64,000 nucleotides of DNA from Eutreptiella sp. 'Long Island Sound 2002' (Eukaryota; Euglenozoa; Euglenophyceae; Eutreptiales; Eutreptiaceae): positions 37,991,294 through 38,055,293 of the forward strand of contig OZ038383.1 of NCBI GenBank assembly GCA_964036045.1, read 5' to 3'. A program made the position numbers and the translations under genes. The notes under the pieces are model-generated. The model did no database searches, was not told the origin of the DNA, and saw nothing but the letters and a program-made list of their open reading frames with translations. The first letter of the stretch is position 1. Every line of letters begins with the position of its first letter. Positions 21,838-30,714 of the stretch are shown here, piece by piece.

Positions 21838-22450
21838 ATTGGTAGGGTTAGGAAATTTCAGCGGGCAGCCCTAACCACAAACAGTCCAGAAGAGCAGAAA
21901 TACGGTATATTCCACCCAAGGAGCCATGAGTTTTCAGAAAGTAAACACTGCTGCGGTGTCACTGTAAAAGAAAGCGCCAAAAACCGAGCCGGTGGCGCCA
22001 AGCTACCCCAGGGGTACTTTCGGAAACCTCCTCGGGAGAGGGTACAGTACGGTTAGGCAATTTGGGGGGGGACCCCTGACCTAAAACGGTCCGAGAGGGA
22101 AAAAATGCGGTTGAACCACCCCAACCTCGTCTGGTTATTCAAAAAGTAGACACTTTTGCGGTGTCATTGCAAAGTAAAAAGCCCCAAATCGAACCAACGG
22201 CACCAGGTTACGCCCCCCAGTACTTTGAGAAACCTGCTGGTGAAAACCAATAGGGTTAGGCAGTTTTAGGGGGGGACCCCAACCAAACAGGGTCCGAGAA
22301 GCGAGGAATCGAACAAACTCGCCCAAATCAGTGTGATTATTCGGGAAGTAGACACGTTTGCGGTGCCAAGGAAAAAGAAAGCACCAAGAACCGAGCCGCC
22401 GACGCCAAGTCACCCCCTCGGGAGTTTGGCAAGCCTGCTGTTTGCACCAT
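21838..22450. repeat. Three tandem copies of a unit of about 204 bp
   Basis: Diverged copies each contain GTAGACAC-TTTGCGGTGTC (21941, 22146 and 22348), a CGAACC...GGCGCCA block, an AGGGTTAGGCA-TTT block and a run of G followed by ACCCC. Spacings are 205 and 202 bp. There is no coding evidence. Confidence 0.8.
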
Positions 22451-22592
22451 GGTACCAAAACACTCAGACACCCTAAGAAAACCCACTTTGCCCTACGGAC
22501 ACACTCCCTTACCTTGCAAATACTGTCAGCAGATGTCCATGAATGTCATGGGAGGGTGTGAGGCACCAAAAGCGGAGTGGAAGTGTGAGAAT

Positions 22593-22628
22593 GGCCCCGG
22601 GAATCGCCCGGGGCCTTTGCTTTTTTTA
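22593..22628 (+). other. Terminator-like hairpin with T tract
   Basis: Perfect 9-bp GC stem GGCCCCGGG/CCCGGGGCC with loop AATCG, followed at once by TTTGCTTTTTTT. The shape is that of a bacterial or organellar intrinsic terminator. In a nuclear setting it may be chance, a Pol III terminator context, or a relic of transferred organellar/bacterial DNA. No gene upstream supports a terminator role. Confidence 0.4.
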
Positions 22629-22689
22629 AATTTCTCCACCAAACTAGGAAAAATCAATATGCGCATATTCTGGAGCAGCAGTCGTTCTG

Positions 22690-22765
22690 GTGGCGTCGAG
22701 TTGGGCAGAGTGTAGGTCGCTGGGGGCAGGGCTCGTCGGTCCGATTCCCGGAGGCCCCAGGCGCC
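22690..22765 (+). other. tRNA-like segment
   Basis: Contains GAGTTGGGCAGAGTG (A-box-like) and, after a GGTCGCTGG stretch, GGTCCGATTCCCGG (close to a B box). It shares the words AGTTGGG and TAGGTCGCTGG with a second tRNA-like segment at 24650. Stems do not pair well enough to call a tRNA gene, so a tRNA-derived SINE head is more likely. Confidence 0.3.
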
Positions 22766-22960
22766 GCGCAACTGGCGGTGGCGCCTTTTTTTGACCAGAA
22801 ATCCGGCTCCGGCAGGTCTTTCTGCGGATAAGCCCTGATCCGGAGAAAAACGCGTTTCTGCGGATAACACTTGCCAACATTGGCAAATGGGACTCGCGCA
22901 GGCTCTGGTGTTCTGAAAATTTATCAAACGCTTTGGAAGATTGAAAGGCGAGTAGTTGGC

Positions 22961-24093
22961 AACCTGCTTTTCAACTGTTGTTCCACCTGGTGCACTGTTT
23001 AGGTTTACGTCAAATCCATTTTTGGTAGAACCTTTGGGTGTTCCAGAGTGCTATTTTTGGTGCTTACCTCAGCAAATGAGACTGAGTGTCAAAATCTCCT
23101 GTTCAACAGCTTTGTACCACTGTTCTGGTTTTCGGTGAAGTTTGTTGCCTTAGAGACCTATAAGGTAGGTCAAGCAAGTGGTAAAGCGTCCCAGCAATGT
23201 TCTTAGTCTTTGTTCCCTGTTCGTTTTGCCGGGGGGGGTTTACACCGAAAATAATCTTTGTCATGCAAGTTAGGTGTGTTGGCGTTGCTCATTTAGGCTC
23301 TCCGGCCGTTTTCTAATGACAAGGAGAGTAATGGTGTGTTACGATGGTGTTCTTAGGTGTATGATCACCAGGTGCAGTTTGTTTTTTGGTCTTCATCTCC
23401 AGTTTAAACTTGTTCAACAGCAGTTCGTTGTCTTTGTTGTTTGTGTTTGCTTGTAGCAGTTGAGCATTCTTGCACCCATTCCACCTTGGTGGGACATAGC
23501 ATTACCAAGTTAAACTGCGGAATGTTTGCCAATGGAACTTCCAACACCACTTTTCCTGTGAAGGAAAACAACTGTGGGGTCGAAGCTGGTCGTTTGAGTG
23601 TTGTAGTGTATGGTTTCTCTTGTTTTTGAGTGGTTTTGGGTTGCCTTGGTGCGGTCATTTGGTATTGTCATCATGGCCACCCGTGCCGTTTTGGGCCTGG
23701 GATTGAGCTTCAAGAGTACTTTTTGTGAAGTTTGTAGGCCCTTGACCTTGACCATAAAAGAACAGAAGTGCATTGAACACAGTGGACAGTTGACACCACA
23801 CTTTCGTGACAATTTGGCCCACTTTAGGCGCACTTTTGCGCTGCCATACACTACCCTAGAAACAGGCACCCACACAACCCCCAACCACTAGAAAGTAATG
23901 TCTAGCTGCCCTGACACAGCTTTAGGTTTCACACTCTGTTCAGGAAGGAAAGCGCCTTCAAACCCAAAAGGAACTAACCCAAATCTCACCCCTACACCCA
24001 AGATATGTGTCTTCTACCTTGGTGGTATTTCCCCGCCGTGTTTCGGCCTATATCAGATATTGGCTGTTGTGTTGGTCATAAAAGGGGCTTTCA
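22961..24093. other. Intergenic, nothing recognised
   Basis: AT-balanced sequence with only short open frames. No domain, RNA gene or clear repeat was seen. Confidence 0.4.
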
Positions 24094-24358
24094 CCCTAGG
24101 ACCCTGTCATAAGTAGAGCTGTGTTAAATTCAATCCAACTGAATTTATAGTTTCGATTTAGCCCAGCCAAGGAGCGACCTGAAGTGGAGTTGAAAGATTT
24201 GGTGAAATACTACGTGCCGATGCGCATGGAAGGCAGCTCTCCACCAAACTGGGAAGTGGTTTTTGGCTATGACATTTCGAAATTCAAGGGCTACAATGTG
24301 GACGAGGTCCGAGTTGCATTGAATTTAACACAGCTCTGGTTATCACAAGGTCCCAGGG
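24094..24358. mobile_element. Probable MITE with inverted termini
   Basis: A 265-bp segment whose ends are inverted copies of about 47 bp. The left arm runs CCCTAGGACC...AGAGCTGTGTTAAATTCAAT (24094-24140). The right arm reads the same in reverse complement (about 24310-24358) with a handful of mismatches. No transposase frame fits inside. A target duplication is not obvious, so the exact ends are uncertain by a few bases. A short open frame across it (24184-24540) is likely fortuitous. Confidence 0.6.
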
Positions 24359-24644
24359 ATACAGAGAAGAAGTTATCCGAAAACTCACCACTAAGACTTA
24401 GTTATGGCTCCTACACTTTACGGCCCTCCCGAAGGGTCATGTTGCAATGGTGCTCATTTGTTACAATGAGCCAACCAATGGGACATGTTTGCTTGTTGGA
24501 CCGTTTTCTGAGCCACACGTTGGTCGCCGACATGTGTTAGCAATGTTTGTAGTGTGGCCGGCTTCGGCCGGCACCCCGTTTCGTTTTTCAAAAGTTTTCG
24601 TTCCGGTGGGACAAGTCATCATCGCATGAATCCGCAGGCCGCAG

Positions 24645-24722
24645 CAGGTGCCACCAGTACAGTTGGGTAGCGCATCTGCCCCCAGGGAGGCTATCGTTGG
24701 TAGGTCGCTGGATCGAGCCCCT
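24645..24722 (+). other. tRNA-like segment
   Basis: AGTTGGGTAGCGCATCTG resembles an A box in context, and GGTCGCTGGATCGAGCCCC resembles a T-arm/B box. It shares TAGGTCGCTGG with the segment at 22690. No complete cloverleaf could be drawn, so I treat it as a possible SINE head. Immediately upstream (24552-24568) is a perfect small hairpin, GCCGGCTTCGGCCGGC. Confidence 0.3.
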
Positions 24723-25128
24723 ATGCAATCCATTTTGCACCTAGGGGGGGCTGGCGCAGCAAAATCGCAGCGCGTGCTGCCGCATTTGTCACGCGCGCCT
24801 GTCTAACTAGTGAGGTCATCTCACGGGCGAGGTTTTCTTTTAAATTTTTTTCCACGGTCCTGCAACCAAAAACAATTCTGTAAACCGCAATTGGGCGCCC
24901 CAGCCGGCATCTGTTAGCTACCAAAAGGCGCTGTGGCTTTTTGCGGCGAACAAAAAGCAGGCCGTTAGTAGGGGTGCTACAGGGCCTCGCGGCTTTTGGT
25001 TACAGCCGTCAGAGGTAGTCCGGATAGTGGGGAACCTGCGAAAGGACCAAACTGGGCTATTTGAACTGATTGTACTGGCTGAAGCTACATTCTTTATGGA
25101 TCATATGGTGCATTGCCTTTTGGACGAG

Positions 25129-25198
25129 ATTCTGAGGTGGATTTTTCCCGGTTTTTGGTCGAATAAATGAAAATCTCGAAATCCGCCTTAGAATGCAA
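25129..25198. repeat. Imperfect inverted repeat
   Basis: GATTCTGAGGTGGATTT on the left and AAATCCGCCTTAGAATG on the right form a stem of about 18 bp around a 30-bp loop. The role is unknown; it could be a small foldback element. Confidence 0.5.
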
Positions 25199-25199
25199 G

Positions 25200-26880
25200 G
25201 ATTTTTTATGGATAACCACATTTCATTACAACGACGATCAAATTCATGTATTTGGATTTGTGGCCACTGGGGCGCAGAAGCTGCGATGCCACTTTGGCAA
25301 GAAGTGGGTTCACAACGCAGTGTGCCCTCCAGCCTGAATGCACTGCACTTGCACAATGCTGTTGTAGAGGAGTGTGTGGTCCTGTCAGATGACACCTTTG
25401 AAAGACAACAAAAGCAGATTCGACACCCTTATGGCCAGTTGCAAGTCCAACAAGGAACAATCTTGCGCTTTAACAAACAAATCTCAAGCTGAGGCGACAT
25501 GTCATCAGGTTGTCTGCATGTCATGATTCGTCACCATCATTGGTAAGGATTGCGAAGTGTATGTCATGCTACACTGCCAATTGGTGTATTTCTAGCTTGC
25601 TCAAGCTCTGGATTGCCCTAACGAGGGCAAGGAGAAGTGTACATTCCGAAAAGGTGCAAATTGCAATGCTGTGATCAATGGAATGATTCAGCCCCTTCAA
25701 TCCACCAATTCTGCTTAGTGCATGCCTACCATGACCTTTCGTACAAATGAAACAACTGTATGAATGCTCGAAGGAATGAGTTTGGATATCTTACTCCTTG
25801 TTGATTGGTGTCTTGCCTTTGTGTAGTTGTTGGAGGGTGCCAGGGAGAGAACTCACCACTTCGAGGACCATGCCGCTAAATGTAACCGCCGTAGTGCTGC
25901 TCAGAGGGCCTTGAACTGCAAGGCAAATGATTCTTTGAAAGAAGTGGGATTTTGAAGTAAGGTGCAACAAGTTTCACTTAACAAAGTGAAGCAAAGTGTG
26001 AAGAAGTGGAAGACTCGATGTGATGCTTTGGTTCCAAAGTGTAAGGGTTTGCAAAAAATTGTGAATACATCGAGGACTCCTTCTTTCTTTAAAGGATCAC
26101 GGTATGGTGCAAATGCTCCCTACACCCCCCCCCCCACACCAACTCGGCGCCCCCCAATGAACCATCTCAACAAAGGCGTAGCGGATGCAAAATTGTGACC
26201 CCGGCGCGTTTCTTCGATTAACATGGTGGTTACAGTCTTGTTTGGTTGCTATGCTGTGCTTTGTGGTCCATCTCTTCATGCTTGTGCCTGCCAGAGGAGA
26301 TTTCAAGGCTTGGAAACAGTTCCGTGGGTTCCAGCATCCTCAAAATTGGGGCCCGGAGGGGCATCAGCAAACCCCGCACACCAATGATGCAAGTATGCCA
26401 TTGATATTATGGCAGGAGAGAAACGGAATTTCTCCAACTGTGCTCACAAGACTGAGCTTCGGGGCAATAACATCCATCCTGACACTTTGGTGGGCGGGCC
26501 GAGCAAAAGAAAGATGTAGCAGGCTGCTCCATAACAAAGGAAGGTGCTCCTACACTCCCTTCGTTGGTGATGTCACGGTTTCCGTTTTTGCTTGGAACCT
26601 CTACCGACTCTACCATTGGGTTGGCTGTTTCTAGCACAAAATGCCACAAAGTGGCTTTGGGTATTGAATAGACGAGTGGGCCTCCTATTTTAGGCCTCAT
26701 AGCTTTGTTTTCGTTGAATATTTTCTTCCTGTGCTGGCGGGCTGACTGTCTGATGGCTTTTGGCAATGTTGCATTTGACAAATGTGGCAATAGCAATACA
26801 TTTGGCAGCAATGTTAAGATGGCAACCTTACCCAGGCAGAAATGGAAGCTAGTGAGCACTTGTCGTATATGTGCTTTGCA
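25200..26880. other. Intergenic, nothing recognised
   Basis: Open frames up to about 160 codons exist (for example 26407-26892, minus), but none shows a domain, a sensible start context or composition unlike its surroundings. Confidence 0.35.
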
Positions 26881-27205
26881 GTTAGTTAGCACTTGAGTGG
26901 AGTTAGCACAAGGAGTGCTTAGTGGTGGAATTTGAGTTGCATCGAGCTGACACCGGTAGCTCGAATGATAGATTTAGGTTAAATGTGAAAGTGACAACCG
27001 CAACAAGGTGGAGTTCTAAACCCATGAGCCCATTTTGTAGTCAGGGCTGTGTGATTTGTACTTAGTTAGCAGTTGAGTGGAAGAGGCACAAGGAGTGTGT
27101 TGTAGTAAAGTGCGAGTCGGATTGAGTTGACACTGGTGGCATCCAAGCTAGATTTAGTTTAAATGTGAAAGTGATAGCTGCAACAAGCAGGAGATTGAAG
27201 CGAGA
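26881..27205. repeat. 180-bp tandem duplication flanking the outer transposon
   Basis: GTTAGTTAGCACTTGAGTGG at 26881 recurs as CTTAGTTAGCAGTTGAGTGG at 27061. The rest of the unit also matches, for example the block GATTTAG-TTAAATGTGAAAGTGA. Copies are about 80% alike by eye. Confidence 0.75.
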
Positions 27206-27258
27206 GACCGTTTAAGGTAGTTTGTTTAAGCTCACATGCTACGTGCTCCGTTTTTTTA

Positions 27259-27263
27259 TCAGT
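27259..27263. repeat. Target-site duplication of the outer transposon, left copy
   Basis: TCAGT directly before the left inverted terminus, matched by TCAGT at 53141-53145 after the right terminus. Confidence 0.75.
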
Positions 27264-27292
27264 CTTAGGCGGCTCAAGTTGCATGGTCAAAA
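27264..27292 (+). repeat. Left terminal inverted repeat of the outer transposon
   Basis: 29 bp beginning CTTAGGCGGCTCAAGTTGCA and ending GGTCAAAA. It is identical to the reverse complement of 53112-53140. Confidence 0.85.
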
Positions 27293-27612
27293 TGTCCCCA
27301 AAAGTGCCTCTCCGAGGCACTGCAAAATAATAGTTCTTTTTGGGGCACCCAAAAACACAAGAACCAAAAATCCCGCAGAAAGCAATTAACTGATCCAATT
27401 TCACTTATTTTCAAGAAAGCCCACTGCCCGGAAATATGATTTATTTCTCAAAAAATGCACTACGTTTCGGGGAAAACCATGACTTTTTGTTTCCTCTACC
27501 ACTTATGCTTTCCAATACAATACCCATGAGATTGCAATCTTTTAGAAAACCAGTTTTCGAAAACCGTGTTACCCACAGCACGACAACAAGCATTTTTTGA
27601 CACCCCTTCTTT

Positions 27613-27737
27613 GCGCGAGGCCTGGCACGAACACCAACACAACAGCGCAATAAAGTGCATCACAGGGAAAAATGTGCCGCACAAGGTGACAGCAAAAAGG
27701 TCGTCGAAGAGGAATGCATAGCGCGAGCCCTCGCGCA
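27613..27737. repeat. Degenerate palindromes near the left end of the outer transposon
   Basis: TGCGCGAGGCCTGGCACGA (27613) and GCGCGAGCCCTCGCGC (27721) are imperfect copies of TTGCGCGAGGCCTCGCGCAA. They lie downstream of the last exon of the minus-strand gene. Confidence 0.7.
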
Positions 27738-27762
27738 TAATATATCAGAACAAACGAAGAAA

Positions 27763-28572
27763 TTACTTCTTCTTCGGAACAACCTGCATCTTAGAACCCA
27801 GAGCCTTAGCACCGGACGTCTTACCCTTTGGCGGTGGCTTTGCGGGCTCGCTTCTTGGTTGGGACTGACGGGCTGGCTGCTTGAATGGCGCTCTGGCCCC
27901 GGTTTCCTCGCACCTCGGCTTCGCTGCCGCTTTCTTCGCTGCCTTGCCCACGGACACCTGCGGTTCCTCCTCCTCTTCTTCCTCGCTCTCCTCCTCTTCA
28001 TCCCCATCGCTCTCGTCGGATTCTGCACCCGTAACCGACTTCGCTGCCTAATCCTTGGAAGCAGTCTTCTTTTTCTTGGGGGCTGGTTCCCCACCAGTAG
28101 ACTTCCGCTTCGCAGGGGCCAGTGCTCCTGCAGCTTGACCTTTCTCAACAGTCTCTTCCTCCTTCAGCGACAACGCCTCAGAACCCAACTTGTCATCGCG
28201 AACCCAAAGGGCAATGCCACGGTTTGCCCAGTTGGCCTGCTGGTTCCAATCACCAGACGCGTCCAGTTTCGACCCTTGTGTCAAGACGTGGTTCAACTGA
28301 GTCTGCACTCTGTTGACCCAATCGGAGAGATTGTCGGTGGTGACACCAAGAAGGTACATGCGAGAATCCAGCTCGATGGACGCAATCTTGCACACCAGGT
28401 CTGGCTGATGATCAATGAACACAAACGAAGGCTTGAAACTCTTATCGTTCTTCAGGTAATGAAGGTGAGTGTCCAAATACCACACAACGGTCGTTATCCG
28501 AAGGGGACCGCCAAATTCAACAGCATCCATCTCCTCTACTTGAGTAGGTCCAAACGTCAGATAATTCGGAAT
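27763..28572 (-). pseudogene. SGQHR-motif gene, last exon
   Basis: After the acceptor ATTGCAG (intron 28573-28640) the frame reads IPNYLTFGPTQVEEMDAVEFG, then VVWYLDTHLHYL, FKPSFVFIDHQPDLVCKI and NWANRGIALWVRDD. I recognise no family for this part. The protein ends in a basic tail KRKSTGGEPAPKKKKTASKD, a likely nuclear localisation signal, at TAG 28050-28048. The same frame continues past this TAG through an acidic run (SDESDGDEEEESEEEEEE) and another Lys/Ala/Pro-rich tail to a stop at 27763, which suggests the TAG is a recent nonsense change (CAG to TAG) or is read through. Confidence 0.6.
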
Positions 28573-28640
28573 CTGCAATGAGGGAGAAGTTATTGCGCGA
28601 GGCCTTGCGCAAAGAGACGAAGCAAAGACGAGACTTTACC
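28573..28640 (-). other. 68-bp GT-AG intron carrying the element palindrome
   Basis: Donor AAGAAG|GTAAAGTC and acceptor CTCATTGCAG|ATTCC join two frames in phase 0. Its centre is TTGCGCAAGGCCTCGCGCAA (minus strand), one base off the perfect palindrome, at 28593-28612. Confidence 0.85.
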
Positions 28641-29330
28641 TTCTTTGTCCAGCTGTCTGGTGACGAAATCAGCAACCAGCAAACGTTGAACGTTGTAGGA
28701 TCCCCTGCTGGCTTCGGTTTGACTGGCCAACTGAAGATGGGAACACGCACCATGTTAGCCATGCGCTGCGCGTTGAAATCATCGTTGAGACGCCTCTCTG
28801 TTTCCGTCTCCAGCACGTCGAACATGTTGTCAACAACAGTTTGAGAACCGCAGATAAGGGTATCGGCACGCGCCATCTCTTCATACAGCCAGGCTGGGCA
28901 CATCATCTCAGGAGCAAGATGTTTAAATATGTCGCCGTTGATGACAATCAGGTTCCTGTCAATCTCAATGAACCGCCTCGGAGGATCGTGGGCCAAAGCT
29001 GCAATTCGGGTCGCCTTGGATGCGATAGTCTGACTTGCCAGTAATGGATCCTGCTGTTCCACTGTCTTGAAGTCACCAGTAACGCCAGCAGCTGGGGGGA
29101 CCACACAGCTCTTGGTAGGGTCTTGACCCAGGAGTTTTTGGACGTTGAAGATTTTCAGGGAGGCGGGTTTGCCTTTCTCTGCCACCTGCCACAGTGGTGC
29201 GCAAATCATGGATTTCCACGCCGGCCATGGACCGCGACTTTTGCCTTCAGGTTCCCGCCAATAGCCCCATGTACCAGGAGTCACCTTCCGGGCAGGCCTT
29301 CCAAGTGCAGCAGCCTTGGTGCGCATGTCC
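28641..29330 (-). pseudogene. SGQHR-motif gene, third coding segment
   Basis: The frame reads GTWGYWREPEGKSRGPWPAW, MICAPLWQVAEKGKP, LLASQTIASKATRIAALAHD, RNLIVINGDIFKHLAPEMMC and TLICGSQTVVDNMF, and ends WLLISSPDSWTKK at a clean donor. No known domain is recognised. The junction with the previous segment (29395-29706) is unresolved: three frames overlap at 29310-29400, one of them reading DIDETWVPFLHWCAAPSPF. Either an intron with an unusual site or two indels lie here. Confidence 0.55.
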
Positions 29331-29394
29331 TTGGCTAAAGAACAGAAATGGAGAAGGTGCAGCACACCAATGCAGAAACGGAACCCACGTCTCA

Positions 29395-29706
29395 TCGATG
29401 TCGCACCCCTTTCTCAGGTCGAACGTACTGGCCGTTGTGCGGGTGGTCCAGATGCATTGAGACCCACTGGTCGAGGATGATGTCGTCGAACGAAGTCTGC
29501 AAGGATTTAAGGGTTGTTTTTTCTTCCTGCAGCACTTCTGCCACTTTCTTGTAGAACTCCGGCAAGAGGATCCCGTTCAGTTTCTTCAGCGCGTTCTTCG
29601 TGAGTTTCTCTCCTTTGTCGTAAAACTTCTGCAGACCTTTCACAGCTTCCGGACCAGCATAGTAGGCAAACATCATGAAGTCTTTCCACAATTTATACGT
29701 TTTGTC
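29395..29706 (-). pseudogene. SGQHR-motif gene, second coding segment
   Basis: Begins after acceptor TTTCAG with DKTYKLWKDFMMFAYYAGPE and continues with Lys/Leu-rich helical sequence (KFYDKGEKLTKNALKKL, EFYKKVAEVLQEEKTT, FDDIILDQWVSMHLDH). It appears mostly alpha-helical. No family recognised. Its 3' junction is uncertain. Confidence 0.55.
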
Positions 29707-29777
29707 CTGAAAGTGACAACGTTATGCGCGAGGCCTCGCGCAACGAACAGCATCGAAACAACGATTAATGAACATAC
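29707..29777 (-). other. 71-bp GT-AG intron carrying the element palindrome
   Basis: Donor ATTC|GTATGTTC, acceptor TCACTTTCAG|GAC. The palindrome GCGCGAGGCCTCGCGC sits at 29726-29741. The splice keeps phase 0 with the exon upstream, which itself contains an in-frame TAG (29792-29790) eight to nine codons before the exon... end. Confidence 0.7.
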
Positions 29778-30139
29778 GAATTGACCAGGCTACTTCAGTT
29801 CAGCGGTTGGAATCAGGGCACTCATCTGAACAGCATCCACAATGGCGATCTTGAGATTGCTGTACGTGTCAGCCAGGCCTCGCCGCCGCTGATCTTCAGC
29901 ACATCGAATGAGGTTAGCTGCTGCCTCATACAGCGGTATTGGCTCAACGTCTTGTGCGCTTCCTTGTGCCTGTCCGGCCAGCTTTGCACGGAAAGCCCAC
30001 GGTGTCGTAGGCTTCAGAATATCGGCGATGCATGTAGTATGCCACTGCTGCAGATCCAGACACGCTGTGCGTCGCTTCTCCCGAATCTTCGCAACCGCTT
30101 CCGGTCTGTGCTGTCCAGATACACAACAATAATCGCCAT
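29778..30139 (-). pseudogene. SGQHR-motif gene, ParB/DGQHR-like segment
   Basis: Joined to the exon before it through intron 30140-30212, the protein reads HVFLWEDN then NGDYCCVSGQHRPEAVAKI and LDLQQWHTTCIADILKP. The SGQHR followed by a helix with E-A matches the nucleotide-binding signature of ParB/Sulfiredoxin-like and DGQHR-domain proteins (usual form DGQHR or GERR). Function in the element is unknown; DNA or nucleotide binding is an inference. An in-frame TAG lies at 29792-29790, after IPTAELK, while the frame continues PGQF to a good donor, so this copy is broken or the codon is read through. Confidence 0.6.
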
Positions 30140-30212
30140 CTGCAAAAATGAGACACGTCCATGCGCAAGGGCTCACGCAACGTGAAGAGCGAACAGTCCG
30201 TTGGCAACATAC
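30140..30212 (-). other. 73-bp GT-AG intron with a degenerate palindrome
   Basis: Donor GATAATA|GTATGTTGCC and acceptor CATTTTTGCAG|ATGGCG restore one frame across the SGQHR motif (phase 1). The body holds GTTGCGTGAGCCCTTGCGCA, a decayed form of the element palindrome. Confidence 0.8.
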
Positions 30213-30544
30213 TATTATCTTCCCAGAGAAAGACGTGTAATGGGCCTGTTGGCGGTGCTGCTTCCAGTGACTCAATGCCCTTCTGCAGTAACTTCGTATC
30301 TTTCGGTCTGATCTGTCCCTTTGTCTTCTCCTGGTCGATTCTCACGTTGTCCAGCTCAACCTCAACCTGCCTCCCATCCGGCTTCAAGTGGTCCTCGATG
30401 TCAGTACCCAAGGTTAGGCCAGGATCTGGTGATTCCTTCTTCTTCCGCCCCTTCTTTGGTGTTCCAGCTTCCGATCCTGAAGTCCCAGGGTCATAGTTGG
30501 TATCTTCTCGTTCCTGGGGTGTTTCTTTGGCTGAGCTTGCGATT
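30213..30544 (-). pseudogene. SGQHR-motif gene, first recognised exon
   Basis: After a likely acceptor CTATCGCAG the frame encodes a charged, low-complexity N-terminus (KETPQEREDTNYDPGTSGSE, PKKGRKKKESPDPG) followed by VEVELDNVRIDQEKTKGQIR and GPLHVFLWEDN, the start of the ParB-like fold. The basic cluster could be a nuclear localisation signal. The true start codon is not certain; an ATG at 30690 would read through a perfect palindrome at 30641-30660, which elsewhere is intronic. Confidence 0.5.
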
Positions 30545-30640
30545 CTGCGATAGGAAGAAAGCCTGTATTGCAAGAAACGAGTACAGTATGGGTGGGAATG
30601 CAAAACTGGAGGGGCACGCCACTGTTTTTCACTGTCAACC

Positions 30641-30660
30641 TTGCGCGAGGCCTCGCGCAA
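30641..30660. repeat. Perfect copy of the element palindrome
   Basis: TTGCGCGAGGCCTCGCGCAA, 20 of 20 positions self-complementary, between the two genes of the outer transposon. A second, one-base-off copy is at 30697-30714 directly after the stop codon of the transposase-like gene. Confidence 0.95.
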
Positions 30661-30714
30661 GAAAGGGGGTTTAATAACCTGTTGTATCATGCTGTGTGCG
30701 CGAGGCCTCGGGCA

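Noticed and set aside
24184-24540. A 118-codon plus-strand gene
   Set aside because: It begins at a GTG, crosses the right arm of the MITE and has no domain.
26407-26892. A 161-codon minus-strand gene
   Set aside because: No domain and no support beyond openness; the opposite strand has a frame of similar length.
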